From contig NPFB01000028.1 in the NCBI GenBank assembly GCA_014084085.1, positions 58,949-122,948 on the forward strand: a DNA stretch of 64,000 bases. Reading direction: 5' to 3'. Shown one piece after another: positions 1 through 8,347 of the stretch; positions within the stretch are counted from its first letter, which is position 1, and every line of letters starts with the position of its first letter. Source of the stretch: Hondaea fermentalgiana. Lineage: Eukaryota > Sar > Bigyra > Thraustochytrida > Thraustochytriidae. The notes under the pieces were generated by a model. It ran no database searches. It was given only the letters and a program-made list of their open reading frames with translations, and was not told where the DNA came from. Both the position numbers and the translations under genes were made by a program.

Positions 1-75
1 GCTTTGCTTTGCTTTGCTTTGCTTTGCTTTGCTTTGCTTTGCTTTGCTTTGCTCTGCTTTGCTTTGCTTTGCTCC
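1..75. repeat. GCTTT pentanucleotide microsatellite
   Basis: About 14 tandem copies of GCTTT with one interruption near base 51 fill the left edge of the window. The array may continue beyond it. The rest of the interval up to the phosphodiesterase stop (base 229) holds no gene I can support. Confidence 0.9.
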
Positions 76-228
76 TCCTGGCACATCTTGATTACGCTGC
101 ATGAACTAACAGTAAGATCGGTTGACTATCACCAATCAGAAGAGCCCGGTGCAGTCCATGACCCTTGCAAAACAAATTTATCCAAAGTCTATTCTTGATT
201 TTTTCTACTACTATCATATAAATCTGCC

Positions 229-3200
229 CTATTTGTCACCTGATGCAGGTTCTCGAGCTTCATCTGCTTTTGTTGAGTCCAGAGCCTCATTCCCGTCAGT
301 CCCATCCGGCGCATGCTCTGCCCTGGAAGCACGCGCGATACTACTTTCTTCGACGATTTCTTTCCACGCAGCTCGGTTGCTCTCTAGCGTCTCGTACCGA
401 TCAACCAGCTGCGGAAAGATGTCCTGAATCACAGCCCAGAGGGGGCCGACAATAAAGTCCACAAAGCTGATCTGAAGCTTTCCTTTCGCAACAATGTCGT
501 CGGGCGGACTGCACATATGAGGCTGAGATGGTAAACCGAGCGCTTTCTCTTGTAAGCTTTGATTGTAGAACTCTTGCACCACCAGGTCGGTCCAGCCCTG
601 ATATAGATCGAACCTCAGAACAGGGTTTGAGAGATCTGCCGCATGAATTACTGTCTCCACTAGAAGCAGCCTGTCCTCGCGCTTGTCGCGATGAAAAATA
701 TCCGCGGCGTCGATTGCCACATAGGCCTCACTTGCGTCAGAGGCACGTGGGCCGTCTTCCTCGCCATGATGACCCATTGACGTAATCGGAGCCATCTTGC
801 CCGAGGTGATCACATCGAGCTTGGCGGCGCTCTTGGCTTGCTTGCGCTTAATGGTCACTGACGCAACCGAAAAGGTTCCGCGGCGCATCGGGCTCAGCGA
901 AGTCATTCGTCGACCAGATGCACGAAGGTCTGGGTTCGGCCCTCCGCCCGCGGCCGGGGATCCAGCCTCGCTGCGCCGACCATTATTTTCCCCAGCCATC
1001 TTGGTGCTCAGCTGATCCGACACCGCTCCTTGGTACTTGGCTTTGAGGTCATCAATGAGCTTAAAGTGCTTGGAAATATCCGTCGATAAAATCGCCTTCA
1101 CGATCGTTTCTCGTACCTCTTGGCGAGCTTCCCTTCCAGGCATTTCTGCGAAGATGTTGCATGCATCCTTCTGCAGGATCTGAAATGTTTTGCTCGCGTG
1201 AAAGTTCTCCAAGACAGAAATGTCATTATAGAGAATGGCGAGACTCGATCCGCTCGAGATCTGAAAGTCATTGTTTGTGCCAGGATGGCCGAGGTCGTGA
1301 CACAGAGCGCCCACGAGAAGAGCAAGAACGTCGCTTGCTTTGAGAAGCTTGAAAATACCTTTGTGCAGCATCATCGAGCTTCCATGCAAGACGCTCACGC
1401 CATGCGCGAAATTATGGTACGGGTTTGGAAGATAATTCTTGCGCACCTCTTCGACAAAAGCCTGCGCCGTGGCCGCCTTGACTCCATATCGATCAAGGAC
1501 CTGAAACTTCTCGAGAATAGCCAAAGAACATCCAACGAGATGATCCTCTGATAGGGAAAGAATGTCGAGATCCCAGCTCTCCAGCTGATGACAATACGGA
1601 TTGAGGGGCTCTCCCAGCAGCGCATCACCCCCGTCACTGTGCAAAGCGTTGTTCAGATCTATATGGGAAGACATGTGCACCCCTCGCCCGTCCTCTGTAA
1701 CTGAGATTCTTGTCATGCTGTTTTCCTTGCGGAACGCGCCGGGATTCGTCGAACTTCCATATGCGCCTCGCGCGTTGACCTTGCGCTTCATTGGGTCGTA
1801 CATTGATAAGAGTGATTGCAGGTGCTCGCTCGAGCCCTCATCACCATCTGTAGAGGCCTGCATCATATATGTAAGATCCAGGTACTTGAAGCTAATGAGG
1901 TCCGTCAGATCTTCAATTGTAGCTCTGAGTAAATTTTCCTCCGTCTTGGCAAACGCAGGCGTGTCGCTGCTTGTCATTTGAACTGGCGACGTATAGAAAT
2001 TGGCGTCGATTGATTCGCTGAGTTTCATCTTGGTCAACAGGCCGCGCGAACTGAACGATCTCAGTCGCAGACTCGTGTGCTTGCTTCGCGTCTGCGGCCA
2101 CGAAACTTCCTCGCCGGGTTTCTTGTTCAGTGCCACAACCACGCCAAAGGTTTCCGTATCCGTACCAAAAGGGACGCACATGAGCGACGATAGCTGTGTT
2201 GCCTGATCCAAGCCAGCAAGCTCGAACAGTTGACTTGCGACGCCTTCCAGACGCCCGGTGCCATACACCCGAGCGCATGTACCCTGCGTCACGACCTCGC
2301 CCAAGAGCGAGTCATCCTCAATCGCCATACGCGCATTCGAAGATTGTCCCAGTTTACGCCAAAGTTGCATCTTCGACTCGTCCACCAGGAGCACCATGCA
2401 GCATTCAGCGGACAGCAAATCCCGGAGGTAGTCCTCGTACATGGCGAGCGCCTTGAAAACGTCTTCGGTATTGTTGAAGATGTAGGACGAGTCCATGGAG
2501 GCTGTCAGCATTTGCTGTGATCGGTGCAGGCGTGTTTGGCGAATTTCGGTTTCCGCGGCTTGTTTAAGAAACGAGCCTGCTTCCAAGAAAAGCTTGAGCA
2601 TCGCTTTATTCCCTCGAAACCTGCTCTCCGCAATCTCGTCGCCCACGTGTTTCAGCCGACAGTACACCATTACAGCCCCGACACGTTCTGATCTTGGGGA
2701 AGAAATTTGACTCACGAGCCCGTCCGACTTTGTTTCTTCGAGAACATCTCCAGATTCCTCCTCAGGGACCTTGAGCAGGCTGCCGGCCTCGCTAATTCTC
2801 GGGTTCATACCTTGCAATCCAGACTGGGTGCTCAATTTGCGGGTCATTCGTGGGCTCATCAGCGCGCTGCGCTCACCGTCGCTATACGTGAAAATGGGAA
2901 TCGCTAGCATTTGCAGGATACCTCCGGATTCGCCTTCCACCTCGGACTCTACTTCCTCCATCCCTAGACATCGGTCTGCAAGTTTTTGGCCCTCCGTGAT
3001 GAAGAGATGCTGAATGTCTCCTGCTTCACAAAAGGTGTTCACATCCCCTTGGACACAAACGAGACCAAAGTCGTTCGCATAGTCGTCGCCTACATCGGCG
3101 AGATCTTTGTGGACGAAAACACCGACGAGAGATGTCTCGCTCGGCACGTCTACCCATTTTTTTGCGTGGTCAATAAAAACGCGTGCAGTCTCCTGCAAGG

Positions 3201-3438
3201 GCATCACAGCCCCTATGCTCCTCATGGAGTCCGTCATGAGATCTCGGAAGCGAGACACGTGCATCTCGATGCCGACCTCGGCCTGCTCATGCAGCTCCAC
3301 CAGCTCTCGCAGGCACTCGCTCGTTGCACTCGAATCATTGCCTGCTGCTCTTTGCTCGAGCAGTGATCTTGCTCGAGTCTTTAGATCTTGCGCTACGTGT
3401 GCCTCACTTCCGCTTGTGATGGACACTGTGGAGCCCAT
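229..3438 (-). CDS. GAF-domain 3',5'-cyclic nucleotide phosphodiesterase
   Basis: A 1069-aa class I cyclic nucleotide phosphodiesterase that should hydrolyse cAMP and/or cGMP to 5'-NMP. Two GAF-like regions (about residues 80-285 and 315-440) precede the HD-type catalytic domain (about 630-1020). Visible metal-site motifs are YHNFAHG (about 671), HDLGHPGTNN (about 713) and HAADLSNP (about 929). The substrate glutamine lies in LQISFVDFIVGPLW. The domain order resembles animal PDE2/5/6/10/11. The ATG at 3438 gives MGSTVS, which fits an N-myristoylation signal (Gly2, Ser6), so membrane association is inferred. The catalytic domain is split by an insertion of about 110 residues (about 800-915) containing two basophilic-kinase motifs, RRMTS and RRGTF. 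Substrate specificity cannot be read from sequence. No intron is needed. Confidence 0.93.
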   Translation of the reverse strand: MGSTVSITSGSEAHVAQDLKTRARSLLEQRAAGNDSSATSECLRELVELHEQAEVGIEMHVSRFRDLMTDSMRSIGAVMPLQETARVFIDHAKKWVDVPSETSLVGVFVHKDLADVGDDYANDFGLVCVQGDVNTFCEAGDIQHLFITEGQKLADRCLGMEEVESEVEGESGGILQMLAIPIFTYSDGERSALMSPRMTRKLSTQSGLQGMNPRISEAGSLLKVPEEESGDVLEETKSDGLVSQISSPRSERVGAVMVYCRLKHVGDEIAESRFRGNKAMLKLFLEAGSFLKQAAETEIRQTRLHRSQQMLTASMDSSYIFNNTEDVFKALAMYEDYLRDLLSAECCMVLLVDESKMQLWRKLGQSSNARMAIEDDSLLGEVVTQGTCARVYGTGRLEGVASQLFELAGLDQATQLSSLMCVPFGTDTETFGVVVALNKKPGEEVSWPQTRSKHTSLRLRSFSSRGLLTKMKLSESIDANFYTSPVQMTSSDTPAFAKTEENLLRATIEDLTDLISFKYLDLTYMMQASTDGDEGSSEHLQSLLSMYDPMKRKVNARGAYGSSTNPGAFRKENSMTRISVTEDGRGVHMSSHIDLNNALHSDGGDALLGEPLNPYCHQLESWDLDILSLSEDHLVGCSLAILEKFQVLDRYGVKAATAQAFVEEVRKNYLPNPYHNFAHGVSVLHGSSMMLHKGIFKLLKASDVLALLVGALCHDLGHPGTNNDFQISSGSSLAILYNDISVLENFHASKTFQILQKDACNIFAEMPGREARQEVRETIVKAILSTDISKHFKLIDDLKAKYQGAVSDQLSTKMAGENNGRRSEAGSPAAGGGPNPDLRASGRRMTSLSPMRRGTFSVASVTIKRKQAKSAAKLDVITSGKMAPITSMGHHGEEDGPRASDASEAYVAIDAADIFHRDKREDRLLLVETVIHAADLSNPVLRFDLYQGWTDLVVQEFYNQSLQEKALGLPSQPHMCSPPDDIVAKGKLQISFVDFIVGPLWAVIQDIFPQLVDRYETLESNRAAWKEIVEESSIARASRAEHAPDGTDGNEALDSTKADEAREPASGDK

Positions 3439-4896
3439 GTCGCACTCGCCGCAGTCTACGCCACACGAGGCTCGCGCCTATGCTTTGCCAAGCAAAGGCA
3501 ACTTTACTTTTTGTGTATAGGGGCGATCAACCTTGAAGCTTGCGGCACTCAACCACTCCACGCGAGTTTGCCATGCAGCGGCTTGGCTGGTGCCCCCCAA
3601 CACCCCCCGTTGCTTCGCCTCACCCGCGCAAGGCTTATGGATTGTGATTAACTTTTCCCCGAGAGCAGATGTCAAAGACTTGATGCTGACGACGATAGAC
3701 ACCCGTGTGCTTGGTGATGGTTGTAAAATTGCCCATACCCCGCCTTGTCGTTTGCAAGCAGATCCTTACGATGTGTATGACAACGTTGTCGTCGTTGTTG
3801 TCGTCGTCGCCACCACTTTAAGCGATGCCAAAGCAGTACGTATGCAAAAGCTAGTGGAAAGCAGCAGCACGAGCAGCAGCACGAGCAGCTCGCTCTCAAT
3901 CCGCGCCTGACGCACCGTCTTTCCCCCACCCTCCCCCCCCCCAAGAAAAAAAGCTTTCTGCTCGTTCAATCCAAGCACCTCCTCGCCTGCGCAAGCTTGC
4001 CAGCGCAAGCTCGCTACTCGTCTGTCTCCTTCAAGAAGTCAATCGCAGCAACTCATGGAGAGGAGGGCCTAAAAAGCAAGGCAAGGCAAATCGAGGCAAG
4101 GCTCGACTATATAATAATACTAACATCTGGATTGATCCGTTGCAAGTAATGCACCCCTGGCCTGGGCCGGCCCGGCGGCCTGCTTGCTTGGCTGGGATCC
4201 GCGCTCAGCGATGTACAAGGTAAGCTGCGTTCGATTCCGAGCAAGTATAACTTCCCTCAATGGACATCGTGCAAAACCTGGAAAGCCTCGTGTAGGTGTC
4301 TCCAACGAATCAAATGTAGGCCTTGGTTTCTCTCATCAAGCAATCCGTACGGCGCAACTTTAACAGACAAGTGGACGGGTGTGTAAGTAAAGAAATCAGA
4401 AGCCGCGGCTCTTGGCTGCATGCAGCATTCGCTGAGTGCGGCTGTCTGTTGATGGCTGGCAGACAGTCTCTAGGTTGGCGTCGCTGACGCCTTTGCTTCT
4501 TAGACTTTAGGGGAAGAGCTCACTGCTGAGGGAGTTCCTAGAAAGCCTAAAGTCGGGCGAAAGCTATCGCAGAACTTCAACGACAGCCCGGGTCTTCCTC
4601 ATTGTGGTAGACTGGTCCGAAAGCGCAGTGGTGAACCCGATATAGCAATATACGGAAACTTGACTCACAATCAGAACCCAGCCAGGCCGAGTTCGACTCT
4701 TAAAAGGCTCTGCTCAGCGGGTAACGGATTTTCTCCTACTTCCAAAAAAACAAAATAACTCGGCGCGAGAACGCGCCCAAGTTCGCACCGCCTCACGGCT
4801 ATATCCGGCGCAAAGTTGCGCCGAATTCTTCTGTTTCGATCTGCGCAGCCAAATCCGAGCGGTGTCGACGCACGCCCGCAACTCCCCACGCATGGC
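3439..4896. other. Intergenic region between divergent PDE and ATG10-like genes
   Basis: This 1.46-kb spacer between two divergent starts should contain both promoters. It has GTC/GTT-rich triplets near 3780-3815, AGC-rich repeats near 3860-3895, a C-run near 3935, and AAGGCAAGG-like purine repeats near 4073-4105. I see no convincing ORF, RNA gene or mobile element. Confidence 0.6.
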
Positions 4897-5791
4897 ATGG
4901 CAGGGCGCGAAGCGTACTTGCGCGAGGGCGAGGTGTTCCGGAGGGCCTGCGAGGACGTTCCCCCGTGGAGCGGCTGGTTCTGGACTCGTAACGCGGAAGG
5001 CCTCGTGTGGTTGCGGCATCCGGGTTTCCCCCTGGAACTGCAATCAAGTCTAGAGCAGCAGGAGCAGCAGCAGCAGCAGCAGCAGCGGCAGCAACAGAAG
5101 TCCCAGCCAGGGTATGAAGCACGCAGGCTTCAGCAGCATCAATACTCGGCGCAGCGTGCGTGCGATCAAAGTTTGGCCAATCACGATCCCGAGCAACTTA
5201 TGGGACAAGCGCCCAAAGAGACTGGGACCGAGGCGTTCCTCCACGATTTGGAAGAGCCGCTCTTGGACGACGATGACGCCTCATCGGTGTCTACATCTGC
5301 TGGAAAACGAAAGACTGGTCTACTTGTGCCCGAAATTCTTTTTGCTGAGGCGTACAAAGTTCCTGTCGCATGTTTCACAGTAATTGGCCATGACGGAACG
5401 CGCAAACGCCTGAGCTCTTCGGAGCTCGACACTATGCAGGTCCCCTGCCCCGTAAGTTTATAAGAGCGAAACTAGAGATGGCACGGAAATAGTATGGAGA
5501 TACGAGGCTGTGAGCCAGAAGAACTGACTTCATGAATCAAATCCGACTCAAAAGTGCCTGTTGCCCGTGTCAGAAGTAGAGCACCCTCACGATCCCTTTG
5601 CAACAACATTCATGGTTCATGCTTGCGATACTGAAATGCTCGTGCAGATTGCACAGCCGAAAACATCATTTTCCATGGTGACATGGTGGTCTATGGTTGC
5701 ACCGAGTATGGGTCTCCGACTCAGTCCAGGTTGCGTGGCTGCTGCACTCGCAGCAGAAAAGCGAATCGCCTCGGGGAGCGTGAAAACTTGA
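4897..5791 (+). CDS. ATG10: ATG10-like E2 enzyme of autophagy (one intron)
   Basis: Predicted E2-like enzyme that conjugates ATG12 to ATG5. The model is join(4897..5451, 5555..5791), 263 aa. The intron (103 bp) has donor GTAAGT and an acceptor ending CTCAAAAG, and is phase 0. The family signal spans the junction: AYKVPVACF (the strand that reads YxVPVLYF in ATG10), then PVSEVEHPHDPF, then MVHACDTEML, then TWWSMVAPSMGLRL. In animal ATG10 these read roughly EHP...FxxLHPCKT...WLSxxGPxVGL. The putative catalytic cysteine is in HACDT, where most family members have HPC. A Gln-rich tract (about residues 54-70) and an acidic linker precede the core. The start is the first ATG in frame; a nearby ATG at 4892 is out of frame. 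Confidence 0.72.
5452..5554 (+). other. Intron of the ATG10-like gene
   Basis: The 103-bp intron starts GTAAGTTTAT and ends CTCAAAAG, with a CTGAC branch-like motif at 5524-5528, about 26 nt before the acceptor. Without splicing, the first frame stops at 5463. Splicing joins two halves of one recognisable domain in phase 0. Confidence 0.75.
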
Positions 5792-5912
5792 AAGTCGACA
5801 GCCAAATAGTAAACACTGAACAATAGGGAGTTTCAAAACCTTTCAATTTTGAGGGGCCTGTGCACATTAAAAAAGTACAAGGCCTAGTGCCTTGCAATGT
5901 GGAGTGAAAATT

Positions 5913-8012
5913 TCACACGAGTGGTGAAGCCGGGATCACGCTGCAGGGCGAGGCAGGAAGTTCGTCCCAGTAACCTTCGGGAGTTGGAGGTAAAGGCTGC
6001 TCTCGGACGCTGCCCTCGCCGTCTTGGTGAAGCGAGCCAGTCATTTGAGGAAATGCGTGCCTCAATTTTCTCTTTTTCACTTTTGCTCTCGTTACTTTTG
6101 CCTCCTCTGCAACGGCCTCGATGGGTCTCTTGTTGGCAACGACGCGGAGAATCGGAAGGGAGGAAGAGGAGGGCGATGCAGAGTGGAAGACTTGAACGCG
6201 TGATGCACTGCAATTCGTCTTGGCCTGTGCGCTGTTCAATTGGTCTTGAGCAAAGCTTACTGCACGCGGAGTTCGATTGGACCTCTTCGGGTTGTTCTCG
6301 ACAAAAATTGGGGTTCGGCGGCTCGTGGAACCGCCCTTGCCAAGCTCCACCGGCTGGTTTTCTGCAGCTTTTTCCTTAAAATCAGCATCAGCATCTTCTT
6401 CTTCTTTTTCGTCATCGTCATCGTCATCGACATCGACATCGACATCGACATCGTCGTCGTCATCACCAAAGAGAGCTTGATGAAAGCGCATGACTTTGGG
6501 GTGAACGCAAACGCAGTTCTCGTCGAGATTCTCAATTTCAAGATTGGAGTGAGACGATGTTCGCGTGAGCGCAGTGTAGACTTGTCCCACCGAGAAGACA
6601 CCGTCAAGATCAACACGTACAGAGGACAGCTCCAGCCCTTGTGCTTTGTGAATTGTCATTGCAAATCCTAGAGATAGAGGAAGTTGCCATCGTGAGACAG
6701 TGGCACATTCGGTTTGCCCGTGTAAAGCAACGTCTGTCTGGCATGGCTCCACGCGCCGCGTCACAGGATCACCTCCCGCTACACAGAATTTGACGAGAGG
6801 CACGAGGTCCACGTTTTCCACAGCAAGGCCTACGGGCCTTTCAAATCCAACAACCGTGCCGCGCAGACCGTTGACGAGACCGGCGCGCGCGTCAAGGTTG
6901 ACAAGAAGGACGACCGGTACGCCCATTGCGAGACGGAGAACTCGGGGGAGTCGGCACGCGTGGTCAATTGCAGCCTCAAGCGCGGGGTTGTTCGGCGAGT
7001 CTTCAGCGTAAAATTCGCGAACCAGGACGCCCTTGTCTGCGAGTCGTCGCAAATGAGACTCGTTGATGGAGTTAACCTGCGCATTCCGAGAGCAAAGGTA
7101 CGTAGGCTCCTGTCCTGTGCGAGGAGCTCGAGCGGGACAATTTTTGCGAAGCCAGTCGGCGGCCTGCGGGGTAAGGTCGCCACGACGGATCTGATTCAAG
7201 CAGTCCAAAAAGACACTCTGCCCGGTATCATTAATACGGAAACACCTATCGAGGTTCACAATGCACCCTTGCTCGCGAGAGAAAATCTGGCTCCACGTCT
7301 CAGACTCGAAAGCAAATCCGTGATCCGCGTCCACGGGCGGAAGCTGCGCAAAGTCGCCCACCAGCACGAGTTGAATGCCGCCGAAGGCGCGTTTGCCGAG
7401 CTTTGCAGGTCGTACTTTGCGCGCTACAAAGTTCAGCATGTCAAGAAGGGTCGCAGAGAGCTGTGACACTTCGTCGATGACGAGAACTTTGCACCTTGAC
7501 CAGCGTCTTCGCGCGGCACTGTTTCCGCGAACGGAGGCTGCGAGCCTCTCTTTTGACCCGCGCGCGAGACCTACGCCAGCGAACTGATGTAGGGACGACG
7601 CCCCCGTGAAGTTGGCAGCTGCGAGTCCTGTCGGCGCCGTTACGGCAACTTTGTCCGCGCCGTGTTGCTCGCGCAGGGCGTCAACGATGCTGCGAGCGGC
7701 GGTTGACTTTCCGCATCCTGCACCTCCCGTCACAAAGAGATGTCTCCCGGCCTGGGCAGCGCGTAAGCAGCACTTTTGTCGCCGCGAGAGCGAGTCGGCT
7801 GGGCGTGCCGTCCTCGTCGCGGTCATCTTGGGCAGGCGGCCGGCTGTCAGCGGGTCGTTTCCGCGGCTCGAAATGTAGGCGAGCTTGCGCTTTTGGTTGG
7901 CAGGTTCTGGGTTTGTCTGCTGTAGGAACTGCGTTCTGGCGGAACTCACGCAACTTTTCGGCTGCGACCGCACAGTCCAGCACAACTCTGAAGACAGTCG
8001 ACGTGGACGCAT
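5913..8012 (-). CDS. PIF1: PIF1-family DNA helicase
   Basis: A 699-aa superfamily 1B 5'-3' DNA helicase, expected to act on G-quadruplexes, telomeres or stalled forks in nucleus and/or mitochondria. Walker A is GGAGCGKST (residues about 96-104), then TAPTGLAA (motif Ia) and VLVIDEVSQLS (Walker B). The C-terminal helicase part has LGFAMTIHKAQGLEL and VYTALTRTSS, both typical of PIF1/RecD2. After the helicase core is a Gly-Asp then (Asp-Val)n/Asp-rich acidic tract (encoded near 6405-6465), and a basic tail with KKRKLRH that could be nuclear-targeting. The start at 8012 is an ATG; a second in-frame Met at residue 63 is an alternative start, since the first 62 residues carry no family signal. Confidence 0.93.
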   Translation of the reverse strand: MRPRRLSSELCWTVRSQPKSCVSSARTQFLQQTNPEPANQKRKLAYISSRGNDPLTAGRLPKMTATRTARPADSLSRRQKCCLRAAQAGRHLFVTGGAGCGKSTAARSIVDALREQHGADKVAVTAPTGLAAANFTGASSLHQFAGVGLARGSKERLAASVRGNSAARRRWSRCKVLVIDEVSQLSATLLDMLNFVARKVRPAKLGKRAFGGIQLVLVGDFAQLPPVDADHGFAFESETWSQIFSREQGCIVNLDRCFRINDTGQSVFLDCLNQIRRGDLTPQAADWLRKNCPARAPRTGQEPTYLCSRNAQVNSINESHLRRLADKGVLVREFYAEDSPNNPALEAAIDHACRLPRVLRLAMGVPVVLLVNLDARAGLVNGLRGTVVGFERPVGLAVENVDLVPLVKFCVAGGDPVTRRVEPCQTDVALHGQTECATVSRWQLPLSLGFAMTIHKAQGLELSSVRVDLDGVFSVGQVYTALTRTSSHSNLEIENLDENCVCVHPKVMRFHQALFGDDDDDVDVDVDVDDDDDDEKEEEDADADFKEKAAENQPVELGKGGSTSRRTPIFVENNPKRSNRTPRAVSFAQDQLNSAQAKTNCSASRVQVFHSASPSSSSLPILRVVANKRPIEAVAEEAKVTRAKVKKRKLRHAFPQMTGSLHQDGEGSVREQPLPPTPEGYWDELPASPCSVIPASPLV
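6405..6465 (-). repeat. GACATC hexanucleotide / Asp-Val tract inside PIF1
   Basis: On the + strand, GTCATC and GACATC units repeat in tandem. On the coding strand they give Asp runs and a (Val-Asp)4 segment immediately after the helicase core. The length is probably polymorphic. Confidence 0.8.
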
Positions 8013-8347
8013 GAGGTCCTAGACATCCAGACGAATTATCAATCGTAATTTTAATGATTACAGACAGATCGACCACGCTGATTGGCCCCATAGAGGGACG
8101 CCTTTTGGGCAGTGACAGCGAGAAATAATCCGCCAAAAAAGGAAAAGACAGCAGGCACTCCTGCAGTCAGACAGTCAGATACTTGCGTGTGCGGTAGCAT
8201 CGTATGAGTGTGTTTCGTCTTGGCGCGTACTTCGAGAGAAACTTTAGGAAGGGATTGTCACGAGTACGAGAGCAAAGCAAAGCAAAGCAATATGGCAATT
8301 TGGTGTGGGCAAAGCTGTGTGAGTGCATGTTCGCACGCTGACACGCT
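8013..8347. other. Spacer upstream of PIF1-like gene
   Basis: This 335-bp spacer lies between two - strand genes and includes an AGCAA/AAAGC purine repeat near 8272-8291. Nothing else is recognisable. Confidence 0.5.

Noticed and set aside
4215..4240. GTTCGATTCC resembling a tRNA T-loop
   Set aside because: The five flanking bases on each side do not form a stem, and no anticodon arm is found upstream.
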